Shown: in pieces, positions 1 through 8,141 of the stretch
Numbering within the stretch: position 1 is the first letter of the stretch
Layout of the letters: the number at the start of each line of letters is the position of its first letter
The notes under the pieces: generated by a model
Databases searched by the model: none
Told to the model about the DNA's origin: nothing
The model's input: the letters and a program-made list of their open reading frames with translations, nothing else
Assembly (NCBI GenBank): GCA_036677685.1
Contig: JAVBWA010000029.1
Location: forward strand, 1-64,000
Length of the DNA: 64,000 nt
Direction: 5' to 3'
DNA from: JAQUBU01 sp036677685
GTDB lineage: Bacteria; Bacillota; Syntrophomonadia; Syntrophomonadales; Syntrophomonadaceae
Position numbers and translations under genes: made by a program

Positions 1-31
1 ATTAATATCCTTCAGAGTGTCAATAAAGTAG

Positions 32-179
32 CAGACCGAGCAAAAAGAGTGAAGAGCAAGGCTTTCAAGAAGCCCGTGATTGAGGCGTACATGAGGTACG
101 TCGATTGAACGGGCTTCTTGAATAACGCAGCTATTCGCTCTTTTTGACGGTCTGAGGGGCATTTCTAATGAAATGCCCC
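32..179 (+). ncRNA. Structured RNA-like element, copy 1 (unknown family)
   Basis: This noncoding stretch folds as nested inverted repeats. CAGACCG (32-38) pairs with CGGTCTG (148-154), CAAAAAGAG (41-49) with CTCTTTTTG (138-146), and CAAGAAGCCCGT (66-77) with ACGGGCTTCTTG (109-120). A small inner GCGTAC/GTACGT hairpin lies at the tip. A 10-bp hairpin (156-179) follows. A related core with the same tip sequence recurs on the minus strand at 62483-62540, also followed by a hairpin, which fixes the likely transcribed strand. I do not recognise the family. It could be a small RNA, a leader or a protein-binding DNA site; the structure itself is read directly from the sequence. Confidence 0.5.
156..179. 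terminator. Hairpin, possible bidirectional terminator
   Basis: GGGGCATTTC and GAAATGCCCC form a perfect 10-bp stem around a TAAT loop. It closes the structured element on the plus strand and lies 25 bases beyond the stop of the minus-strand SLH gene. There is no strong T-run on either side, so termination is plausible but not certain. Confidence 0.5.
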
Positions 180-204
180 GATATTTGTAGTATAGAAAAC
201 CCAA

Positions 205-1875
205 TTAATTAAGGATATCTATCTTCATAACAAATTTAGCCCCATCAACTTGCATTTCCACCTTATCCCCGGTCTTGATATAGTCAAATGTATAGGTTGT
301 ACTATAGACTGAACTGTAAACCGAGACCGAATCATCCACATCATAGTATTTATTCTTTTTCACTATAATGCTATATTTACCCCCTGCTGATTCTGTACTT
401 TCAACCTCGGCCTTCACTTTTTTCAACGCAGGGCGTGAAGTAACCATGATTTCCAGAGTGATTTCATCCTCGATTTCCCCTGGGATAGGGTCCAAATAGG
501 TAATTTTTACCTTGTCACCGCGCATAACATTTCCCATGGCCTTTCCGTTTTTGTCGACTATGCGCGCGCGATCCCAGTAATTAAACCATTCCGGTTTGGC
601 AGTGGTGCTTTTGGTAGTTTTGACACTGGCGGAGCTTCCATCATTTACAGTACGCTTGGAGCTTGTGCTTTTGGCTTTACCTGCCAGCGTTAAACACTTG
701 CCGGTCAAACTGCTGACCGTTCCGGAAACATTTTTGGGAGTCAGTATGCTGAGCTTTATAAGCTTGCCCCCGTCAACATAAGCTTGAACAAAGGTCCCGG
801 TTTTTAATGAACTGAAACCTTTGGTTTTTCCTTTGCCGCCATCATCCAGAACCGCGTTCCAGGCAATCGGAATCCGTTTTTCCTCGGTATTAAGATCGCT
901 TAAGACCAATATGCTGTCTTTGCCCAGAACTACAGATTTTACAGAACCGACTATCTTGTCTCCAGGTGTCGTATCCGGCTTTTTTTCCAGGAGTGAGATA
1001 CAACGGGCTTGCTTTTTACTGTCCAATAATATCTCTACCTTGTAGTCTAAGGCTTGACTGAATTTGCATTCCTCATTCTCATCAAAAAACCGGCTGTTTG
1101 CATCCAGTTTGATTTTTTGAACTGCATTCAAGGATGCCAATTCTAATTCCATTTTGTTGCCCTGAGTACTTATTTTTTGAACCCAGCCTTCCACCCGGCG
1201 TCCACTGGGAATGTTGACCCAGTTCTCATCTATTAGAGTCGACAAAATAGCGGCAGCCTCAGAGCGCTTCAAACTTTTCCGGGGCTTAAAAGTGCCATCT
1301 TCATAACCGCTTATAATTCCAGCCTCACTCAGGGCTGTAATATATGGAACATATTCCGCAGCAGCCTGGTCTAAATCACTGAAAGCAAAATCCCCGGCAG
1401 CATCCGCCGGCTCATCCTCCACCGGCAGTTGCAACATCCGGCAGATTAAAGCCACCACCTGCGCACGCGTGGCAGGAGCATTGGCATTAAAGGCTGACAA
1501 CCAGCCAGCGGGGAGCAGGTTGTTTTGCACTGCCATATCCATATAGTTTTGGCCCCAGGGAACTTTAGGGGACTTGCTGGCGGCAGTTTCCTTCTGTTTG
1601 CCAACTGTCTTTTTAGTATCGGTGTATCCTGCCGCCCGCATAAATAAAACCAGGGCTTCCATCTGGGATAGTTCCTTTTCCGGTTTAAAAGTATTGTCAG
1701 GGTATCCGCTGATCAAGTCCAGCGATGCGGCCCGGCAAACCAACTGGTCCGACCAGTGGCCTTTGGTGTCTTGTAGCTGCACCGCCCGGGCCGGCATAGC
1801 CATCACCCCGCTCATCAGGATTAATATTACTCCGACTATTATCCATTTAACTGCTCTCTTCCCGCTCAAAAACAT
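205..1875 (-). CDS. S-layer homology (SLH) domain protein
   Basis: This is a predicted secreted cell-wall protein of 556 aa. After an N-terminal hydrophobic signal segment (about residues 10-32) come three SLH domains, roughly residues 36-83, 106-147 and 164-216. Domains 1 and 3 carry the typical ISGYPDNTFKP-like and ISGYEDGTFKP motifs. SLH domains normally anchor proteins to pyruvylated wall polysaccharide. The remaining 340 residues contain repeated beta-rich segments and no recognised enzyme domain. I chose the ATG at 1873-1875 because GAGGTG lies just upstream; an upstream TTG directly abuts the preceding gene's stop. It is probably co-transcribed with the upstream PQQ-propeller gene. Confidence 0.88.
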   Translation of the reverse strand: MFLSGKRAVKWIIVGVILILMSGVMAMPARAVQLQDTKGHWSDQLVCRAASLDLISGYPDNTFKPEKELSQMEALVLFMRAAGYTDTKKTVGKQKETAASKSPKVPWGQNYMDMAVQNNLLPAGWLSAFNANAPATRAQVVALICRMLQLPVEDEPADAAGDFAFSDLDQAAAEYVPYITALSEAGIISGYEDGTFKPRKSLKRSEAAAILSTLIDENWVNIPSGRRVEGWVQKISTQGNKMELELASLNAVQKIKLDANSRFFDENEECKFSQALDYKVEILLDSKKQARCISLLEKKPDTTPGDKIVGSVKSVVLGKDSILVLSDLNTEEKRIPIAWNAVLDDGGKGKTKGFSSLKTGTFVQAYVDGGKLIKLSILTPKNVSGTVSSLTGKCLTLAGKAKSTSSKRTVNDGSSASVKTTKSTTAKPEWFNYWDRARIVDKNGKAMGNVMRGDKVKITYLDPIPGEIEDEITLEIMVTSRPALKKVKAEVESTESAGGKYSIIVKKNKYYDVDDSVSVYSSVYSTTYTFDYIKTGDKVEMQVDGAKFVMKIDILN

Positions 1876-1887
1876 TCTGCACCTCAA

Positions 1888-3069
1888 TTAGCTTCCTTGA
1901 TATTTATCGATAAGCTTATACAGGTTTCCCTTTTTAGTTATTACATATATATATTGATCATGTCCTATGATCGGAGACCTTTCAATATCGCCATCCAATT
2001 GGCGCGACCATACCATACGGCCGGCTTTGTTCACGGCATATAAGCTGCCATCGCTGCTGCCTGCATAAATCCTTCCGGTTTCAGCACTGGCGGTTGGCGG
2101 CGATACCAGATCTAAAAGCGGCTCATACCATAAAATCTTGCCGCTGCTGCCTTCAACAGCATAGATCTTGCTCCCTCCGGTGACATATATAATGTTATCA
2201 GTTGTGATAAAGGGGTTGCTTAGTTCATTGCTTAATGAGAAACTGCTGATCCATAACGGGTTCCTGCCATCGCTTGGCTGGAAACAATATAGTTTGCAGG
2301 TATTCAGTTTACTTTTACTGCTGCCGGAAGAAGAGCCCTTTTTGAAGATCACACTGGCTATTAGCCGGCCATTATTATCGAAAGTAAGATAAGCCTTAGT
2401 GATATCGCCCAGCCAATAAGTCCAGAGAGACTTTCCCGTTTTATCAAAAGATGCTAGTTTGTAGCCTTTTTTCTCGCCATAGACCACATAGAAGGCTTTT
2501 TGGTCGGCCGTACAGGCCATAAAGGTTTTGGGGTTGTTAACCTTGCTGCTTTTACTTTCGCCTGATTCCCAGGGTGAGAGTATCCAGGCATGATGACCGG
2601 CAGTATCCATCGCATAAAGGGCATCGGGCAATGGCAGGTAGATAATATCATCTCCGCCACCTGCCAGCATACCTTTCTTGGCCGCCTTGGCTCCGGAGTA
2701 AACCGAGTATTTCCAGCCGCCGGCACCGTTTAATTTGGTTTCCTGTACTGCCGAACCGCTGGCGGTATATATCGAGCCGCTGGGTACCGGAATCGGTTTG
2801 CCCATGGTCCCGCCTGCACTCTTGGCTTCCCATAGTATTTTGCCTTCGGGGTTTATACAAAGCATCTTGTTGCCGATGGAAAGCAGCAAGTTGCCATTGG
2901 GCGCAACAACAATATCTTCCGTAACCTTCCCGACCCCATACAGCTTCCAGATAATCTGCCCCGACTGGTTAGCCTCTTTGGAGGTGTTATAGATTTCCAG
3001 TTGGTTCGCCGCTTGAGCAGGCAATACTGCAGCAAGCAGAATAAAAACAGCCAGCAATATCCTCTGCAT
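1888..3069 (-). CDS. PQQ-like beta-propeller repeat protein, secreted
   Basis: The protein has 393 aa, with a signal peptide at residues 1-20 (cleavage after AQA). It is followed by repeated blades of the form 'G.ilW......V.spP....G.iYv.s.dG.lYAvn', for example near residues 310-350. These repeats mark the PQQ-dehydrogenase/BamB-like beta-propeller superfamily, but no cofactor-binding or dehydrogenase residues are evident. A scaffold or binding role outside the membrane is more likely than an enzyme. The downstream SLH gene starts within a few bases of this stop, suggesting the two extracellular proteins are made together. The exact function is unknown. Confidence 0.82.
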   Translation of the reverse strand: MQRILLAVFILLAAVLPAQAANQLEIYNTSKEANQSGQIIWKLYGVGKVTEDIVVAPNGNLLLSIGNKMLCINPEGKILWEAKSAGGTMGKPIPVPSGSIYTASGSAVQETKLNGAGGWKYSVYSGAKAAKKGMLAGGGDDIIYLPLPDALYAMDTAGHHAWILSPWESGESKSSKVNNPKTFMACTADQKAFYVVYGEKKGYKLASFDKTGKSLWTYWLGDITKAYLTFDNNGRLIASVIFKKGSSSGSSKSKLNTCKLYCFQPSDGRNPLWISSFSLSNELSNPFITTDNIIYVTGGSKIYAVEGSSGKILWYEPLLDLVSPPTASAETGRIYAGSSDGSLYAVNKAGRMVWSRQLDGDIERSPIIGHDQYIYVITKKGNLYKLIDKYQGS

Positions 3070-3151
3070 TATTTATCTCCCAATAATAGATATTAATCAC
3101 CATAACTTAAGCAAAATTATAGCAAATTTTTCTTTAATAATTAACCTAAAG

Positions 3152-4495
3152 CTAAATCCAACCAATTTTTCGGGCTTGGAATCTCAATTCATCTCGAAAA
3201 TCAGGATGCGCGATGTTGATCATCAGCTTTACCCTCTGGGCTACACTCTGCCATCTAAGTACTGCCACGCCATATTCGGTTATGACATATTCCACATCGG
3301 TTCGCGGTGTACTGACTATCGTACCCTCCGGCAAAAGCGGTACTATTCGTGATTTAAGCTGCCCCTCCCGGTCTACATAAGTCGAATTGAGTGCCAGAAT
3401 GCTTTTCCCTCCCGGCGAAACACCTGCCCCACGCACGAAATCCCCCTGGCCCCCAGTACCGCTGTATTGATAAGTTCCGATTGATTCAGAAGCGGCCTGT
3501 CCGGTTAAATCCATCATCATGGTGTTGTTGACTGAAATTAAGTTATTGTTTCTACCGATGATCTGCGGGTCATTAATATAGTCAATCTCATAAAAGCAAA
3601 AATCCTCATTATGATCAACAAACTCCCATAAGCCTTTATCCCCTACACAAAAACAGCCCAATGTTTTTCGGGGAAAAAAGCTTTTGCGCGAGCCATTTAT
3701 TACTCCAAGTTTCATCAATTCCGCCGCTGAATTAGATATTACTTCGGTATGCAGACCCAAGTCTTTTTTATCCTTTAAAAAATGTCCTACGGCATTGGCA
3801 AGTCCTCCCAGGCCTAATTGAATGGTACTGCCATCCGGTATCAAATCAGATATACAATGGGCAATCGTGGTTTCGGTCTCGGTTATTGGTATATCTTTTA
3901 TCTCTTCCAGGGGAAAAGTATTCTCAATTATATAATCGACTTCTGAGACATGAATCTTGAAGGCCTCTCCATTAAGCCATGGTAAATTGGGATTAACTTC
4001 AACGATAACGGTATCGGCAGCCTCAAAAGCTTTGCGATGGGATAAACCTGCATAACAGGAACGGTTCATATATCCCTGGTCGTCAGGCGGAGTTACGGCA
4101 TGGGCGGTAATATTGGGCTGGCGTCGCTGCAGCCATTCTCCCATATTATGCAGGTGCACCGGCACATAAGCCGCCAAACCCATCTGAATGCAAGCTCTTT
4201 CGGTAGGTCCAACGAATGCGGTTTCGATATGAATATTATCCTTGAATTCTTCCTGCATGAATTCGCAGGCACTGAGTGTGTAACCCTGCAACAAGGTAAC
4301 ATTATGTAGATTTTTAGCTCTTAGGCTCAGTGCGCTGGTAAACCCTCTCGGTATGGAGCTGCCGCCCGCCATGGAAATTACATCATGGTCTTTAATGATA
4401 CTGGCTGCTTGTTCTGGAGAACAAATTTTGCTGCGATAGTCATCCTGCCAGGAATCAAACACAGAACTGGATGACCGCTTCCAAATTGTAGACAT
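3152..4495 (-). CDS. Acetyl-CoA hydrolase/CoA-transferase family protein
   Basis: The 447-aa length is typical of 4-hydroxybutyrate or butyryl-CoA:acetate CoA-transferases, which move CoA between acyl-CoA and acetate through a glutamyl-CoA intermediate. Landmarks are the N-terminal AGGSSIPRGF segment, a candidate catalytic Glu251 in LGLHTEVISNSAAEL, and the C-terminal SGTGGQGDF (345-353) and PGGKSILAL motifs. In syntrophic butyrate oxidisers such enzymes activate fatty acids cytoplasmically, which would fit the organism type inferred here. Substrate cannot be read from sequence alone. The gene stands alone, upstream of nothing co-directional within 80 bases. Confidence 0.88.
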   Translation of the reverse strand: MSTIWKRSSSSVFDSWQDDYRSKICSPEQAASIIKDHDVISMAGGSSIPRGFTSALSLRAKNLHNVTLLQGYTLSACEFMQEEFKDNIHIETAFVGPTERACIQMGLAAYVPVHLHNMGEWLQRRQPNITAHAVTPPDDQGYMNRSCYAGLSHRKAFEAADTVIVEVNPNLPWLNGEAFKIHVSEVDYIIENTFPLEEIKDIPITETETTIAHCISDLIPDGSTIQLGLGGLANAVGHFLKDKKDLGLHTEVISNSAAELMKLGVINGSRKSFFPRKTLGCFCVGDKGLWEFVDHNEDFCFYEIDYINDPQIIGRNNNLISVNNTMMMDLTGQAASESIGTYQYSGTGGQGDFVRGAGVSPGGKSILALNSTYVDREGQLKSRIVPLLPEGTIVSTPRTDVEYVITEYGVAVLRWQSVAQRVKLMINIAHPDFRDELRFQARKIGWI

Positions 4496-4698
4496 GCATG
4501 TAAACCCCCCATATATCTTATATTCTAATAGTAAAGGAATACCCTTAATTATTATAATGTTACTAAAATAAATTGGCTATAATTTGTAATTTTTTATAAT
4601 ATTCGATTAATTCTGAGGATTTCCGGTTGGTGCTAAAATAAGTGTGAGTTGAAATAATCTCTTCATGCGGGTATAATATTTCTTGTATGTTTTCCAAT

Positions 4699-4783
4699 GC
4701 GGATGTGGCGGAATTGGCAGACGCACCAGACTTAGGATCTGGCGCTGCGAGGCGTGGGGGTTCGAGTCCCTTCATCCGCACCA
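4699..4783 (+). tRNA. tRNA-Leu (anticodon UAG)
   Basis: The acceptor stem GCGGATG pairs with CATCCGC. There is a D-arm GGCGGAATTGGCAGACGC, an anticodon stem-loop CCAGA-CTTAGGA-TCTGG giving anticodon UAG (reads CUA), a long variable arm as in class II tRNAs, a T-arm with GGTTCGAGTCC and an encoded CCA end. The antisense open frame over this region is an artefact. Confidence 0.97.
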
Positions 4784-4794
4784 TATGATTATCG

Positions 4795-4826
4795 AGGGTT
4801 CGCTGATGCGAACCCTGTTTGTTTTT
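4795..4826 (+). terminator. Rho-independent terminator of tRNA-Leu
   Basis: AGGGTTCGC and GCGAACCCT form a perfect 9-bp stem around TGAT, followed by GTTTGTTTTT. It lies 11 bases past the tRNA CCA end. Confidence 0.9.
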
Positions 4827-4856
4827 AGGCTTTTTCAATTAAATCATTACCTTCCC

Positions 4857-5540
4857 CTATCTGAACCTCCGCAAATAGCCTTCAATATATTCCCTTACAT
4901 GATTTGCGGGTGAATAGATACCAAAATGCCCTTCGCAAAGAATATCTGCTTCCAAATCCAGAAGTTTTTGCATGGATTTTCGCCAGTCGTTCATATCCGA
5001 ACCCCATTGCTGGTTAAATGGTCCATGAATATCCTGCCCGAAAAGCACCCTTTTGCCGTCGATATCACCATATATTGATATACCGCCCGGTGTGTGGCCG
5101 GGAGTATGTACGCAGAACAATTCAAGTCCCCCAACATCAACCTTTTCAATTTCCTGTTTAAGCACCCGGTCCACCTTTACTTTTTGATATTCGACCCGGT
5201 ACCAGGAAGCAGCGGTAAGCTGGGGCAGTCCTTCTTCAATTGCCGGCAATTCCAGAAGATGGGCTATTACCCGGGCTTCCAGACGGTCCTGCATTTGTTT
5301 CAGCCCCCCAATATGATCAATGTGTCCATGGGTTGCAATTATGGTTTTGATTTGGTCAATATCTATTCCGCATTTAGCCATGTTGTCCATGATAAAATCC
5401 GCGCTTTTACCAGCACCCGTATCTATTAATACCGATTCATTGGCACCTTGAACCAGATACACACAGCAGTCTTCCGGGAAAGAAAGCCGGTTTCCCCCTA
5501 CCTGGTAAACCCCGGAACATATTTCATTTACCTTAGCCAT
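4857..5540 (-). CDS. MBL-fold metallo-hydrolase
   Basis: This 227-aa metallo-beta-lactamase-fold hydrolase carries the metal-binding HGHIDH motif at residues 71-76, a later histidine in HTPGHTPGG, an aspartate in FGQDIH and a terminal EGHFGIY. Together these give a complete dinuclear metal site, so it should be active. Family members hydrolyse thioesters, lactones or phosphodiesters, and nothing here fixes the substrate. It is cytoplasmic, with no signal peptide. It sits alone on the minus strand between tRNA-Leu and the divergent beta-propeller gene. Confidence 0.87.
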   Translation of the reverse strand: MAKVNEICSGVYQVGGNRLSFPEDCCVYLVQGANESVLIDTGAGKSADFIMDNMAKCGIDIDQIKTIIATHGHIDHIGGLKQMQDRLEARVIAHLLELPAIEEGLPQLTAASWYRVEYQKVKVDRVLKQEIEKVDVGGLELFCVHTPGHTPGGISIYGDIDGKRVLFGQDIHGPFNQQWGSDMNDWRKSMQKLLDLEADILCEGHFGIYSPANHVREYIEGYLRRFR

Positions 5541-5713
5541 AGTTGCCTCCTCTTTTCTTCTCGTTATTACAGCTATATTTTACCCTAAATTTTCCTGTTG
5601 GTTAAGCTTATAAGCAATTGATCCGCTGCAATATCAAATATTCTATATAAAAATTGTTTGAAAGGTTTTATTCTTAACCTGCGTAAAAAGGGTAAATAGG
5701 GAGGAGGAATAAT

Positions 5714-7726
5714 ATGCTTCCAGTTGAGAAAAAAAACAATGCGATTGCCTGTACCGCAATGATCGCCATGCTGCTGTTGTTTATTTCCAACCTGGTCATT
5801 GGGTGGGGCCAAATGGCCAACGCGGCTCAGGCTTCGGTCAAAAAACCGCAAGAAGAATTGCCTTTGGTGGGCAGTATAGAAAACCTGAAAAAGCTGCTCA
5901 GCCAGGTGGAAGTATCCGGTTATGCCGTTGATGACATGGCTCCCATGCTGCAAAAACAGATGGCAGGCAGCCTTGAAATCAGAAATGAATCCGCTAATAC
6001 CGCTTCAACAGCAGCCGGTGACAGTGCTTACTCCAAAACCAATGTACAGGTCGAGGGGGTTGATGAAGCCGATCTGGTCAAAACCGACGGTGAGTATATT
6101 TATCAGGTAAACCAACAACAGATAATAATTGTCAAAGCCCGACCCGTGAATGAAATGAAATTAGTCGGCAGACTGAACTTCGATGACAGCAGATTCTCAC
6201 CTATGGAGCTATATCTGGACAGTAAACATTTGGTCGTGGTGGGCAGTTCATCCCTGGAAATGCCGGTGCCTGTGCTGCCGCAAGCCAAAATGCAGGTCTA
6301 TACTCCATCCTATCAATACCAGCCGTTTACCCGAATGCTGGTATATGACATAAGCAATAAAACAGACATAAAGAAAATTCGGGAACTGGAACTGGAAGGC
6401 AACTACCTTTCATCCCGCAAAATAGGTTCGGCGGTTTATCTCTTAAGCAATCGTGCCATCCCCTGCTTTAACATTCAGGAACAAGATATAGCTTTGCCCT
6501 GTTATCGCGACAGCGCTGCCGGTTCTGCATTGAACACCATCGATTACAGCGAAATTGCTTATTTCCCGGACCACATCTACCCGGCCTATATCATACTCGC
6601 CGGCTTCGATGTGGGCAGTAATGAAAAAGCCGAGGTTAAAACCTATCTGGGGAACGGCGATAATCTATATGCTTCAGATAAAAACCTCTATATCGCACTT
6701 ACCCGCTATGCCGCAGTCCGTGCGCTGAGCATCAAGTCATCATCAACCGTGAGCCAGACCTTGGCCGACTCTGATTCGGCTCAGGAAAATACCACTGTTT
6801 TCAAATTCGGCCTGGCTGCGGCTAAAACCAGCTACCTGGGGAAAGCCGAGGTTCCGGGCCGGATTCTCAACCAGTTTTCCATGGATGAAAACGGCAGCTA
6901 TTTCCGAATTGCCACCACCAGCGGCGAAGTCTGGCGTAATGATGAATATACTTCCAAAAACAATATATATGTACTTGACGAGAACTTGAACATCTGCGGC
7001 AAGCTGGAAAATCTAGCCCCCGGCGAAAAGATTTATTCCACCCGTTTTATGGGTGACCGTCTTTATATGGTAACCTTTAAAAAGGTAGACCCGCTTTTTG
7101 TGGTCGACCTTTCCAACCCGCAAAAGCCGAGCCTCCTGGGCAAATTAAAGATACCGGGCTACAGCGACTACCTGCATCCTTATGATGAAAACCATATTAT
7201 CGGCTTTGGCAAGGAAAGTATCGAGTTGAAAACCTACGGGAACGAATCCCAGGCTTATTATCAGGGCATGAAACTGGCTGTTTTCGATGTAAGCGATGTC
7301 AACAATCCCCAAGAGATGTTTAAAGAAAGTATTGGCGATCGGGGAACGGATTCGGAACTCCTGCACAATCATAAAGCATTATTATTCTCCAAAGAAAAAA
7401 ATCTGCTGGCTTTCCCCATAACCGTAATGGAGATTGCCGACAAGAATAAAGTCAACCCGCAGGGATTTCCCGAGTATGGGTCATTCAGTTTCCAGGGTGC
7501 CTATATATATAATATTGATCTGAGCAAGGGGTTTCAGCTTAAAGGCCGGATCAGCCACCTGGATGACAGCGATTACAATAAAGCGGGAGACAATTGGTAT
7601 AATAGCGAAAAGAACGTAGAGCGGGTGATCTATATCGGCGACACCCTATATACCCTGTCACCGGGTATGATAAAAGCCAACAACCTGACCGATCTTAAAC
7701 AAACCGGCTGCTTGAATTTGCGCTAG
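5714..7726 (+). CDS. Secreted beta-propeller domain protein (COG4880-like)
   Basis: This large 670-aa protein has an N-terminal membrane/signal segment (about residues 15-38, AMIAMLLLFISNLVIGWG). The 'NVQVEGVDEADLVKTDGEYIY' region (about residues 99-119) is characteristic of the Beta_propel (PF09826) family of secreted archaeal and clostridial proteins. The rest is the propeller itself, distantly WD40-like. The function of the family is unknown. The ATG is preceded by GGGAGGAGGAAT, an unusually strong ribosome binding site. A perfect 18-bp hairpin follows the stop. It appears to be monocistronic. Confidence 0.85.
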   Translation: MLPVEKKNNAIACTAMIAMLLLFISNLVIGWGQMANAAQASVKKPQEELPLVGSIENLKKLLSQVEVSGYAVDDMAPMLQKQMAGSLEIRNESANTASTAAGDSAYSKTNVQVEGVDEADLVKTDGEYIYQVNQQQIIIVKARPVNEMKLVGRLNFDDSRFSPMELYLDSKHLVVVGSSSLEMPVPVLPQAKMQVYTPSYQYQPFTRMLVYDISNKTDIKKIRELELEGNYLSSRKIGSAVYLLSNRAIPCFNIQEQDIALPCYRDSAAGSALNTIDYSEIAYFPDHIYPAYIILAGFDVGSNEKAEVKTYLGNGDNLYASDKNLYIALTRYAAVRALSIKSSSTVSQTLADSDSAQENTTVFKFGLAAAKTSYLGKAEVPGRILNQFSMDENGSYFRIATTSGEVWRNDEYTSKNNIYVLDENLNICGKLENLAPGEKIYSTRFMGDRLYMVTFKKVDPLFVVDLSNPQKPSLLGKLKIPGYSDYLHPYDENHIIGFGKESIELKTYGNESQAYYQGMKLAVFDVSDVNNPQEMFKESIGDRGTDSELLHNHKALLFSKEKNLLAFPITVMEIADKNKVNPQGFPEYGSFSFQGAYIYNIDLSKGFQLKGRISHLDDSDYNKAGDNWYNSEKNVERVIYIGDTLYTLSPGMIKANNLTDLKQTGCLNLR

Positions 7727-7738
7727 GCGTTTCCAATA

Positions 7739-7778
7739 GACGGGGGTACGGGGTTGTAACCAACCCCGTACCCCCGTC
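7739..7778 (+). terminator. Perfect 18-bp hairpin after the beta-propeller gene
   Basis: Bases 7739-7756 and 7761-7778 are exact inverted repeats around a TAAC loop, starting 13 bases after the stop. No T-run follows, so it is either a transcript-stabilising 3' hairpin or an atypical terminator. Confidence 0.6.
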
Positions 7779-7865
7779 AGCTTTCAGCAAGCTATTCCCA
7801 AACATAAATCAAGCGTTGTTGTTTAAGAATAATAATGGAATTTTCCCGGAGAGGAGTTCGTAAAT

Positions 7866-8012
7866 ATGTTTGCTTGGCGAATTGCTTTATATCAATTTAT
7901 TAATTTGATAATTATCCTGGCAATTATCTATGGTATCGTTATGGTTGTCAGGTATTTCAAGGATCTTAAAAAAATCCTCATCAGCATCAACGATAAACTG
8001 GACAAAGAATAA
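7866..8012 (+). CDS. Small single-pass membrane protein (48 aa)
   Basis: This short frame encodes a hydrophobic helix (about residues 11-29, FINLIIILAIIYGIVMVV) and then a charged, lysine-rich tail (RYFKDLKKILISINDKLDKE). An AGGAG lies 8-9 bases before the ATG. The pattern of one membrane helix plus an amphipathic tail is typical of small bacterial membrane proteins that tune a larger partner, but no family is recognised. It sits between the beta-propeller gene and the CNNM gene on the same strand. Confidence 0.6.
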   Translation: MFAWRIALYQFINLIIILAIIYGIVMVVRYFKDLKKILISINDKLDKE

Positions 8013-8141
8013 CTCAACCACTTGCACACTATATGGTATCGGCTTTGTCTACAGGTAATAATTAGATAGTACATATCAGGTTTGATAAATAATAGGATAT
8101 AATTATAAAGAAATGCTTGCAGCCGCGAAAGGATACGGTTA

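Noticed and set aside
4563..4838. Minus-strand frame overlapping tRNA-Leu
   Set aside because: It is the antisense of the tRNA plus terminator; frames with GLEPPRLAAPDPKSGASA-type peptides are a well-known artefact over tRNA-Leu/Ser genes.
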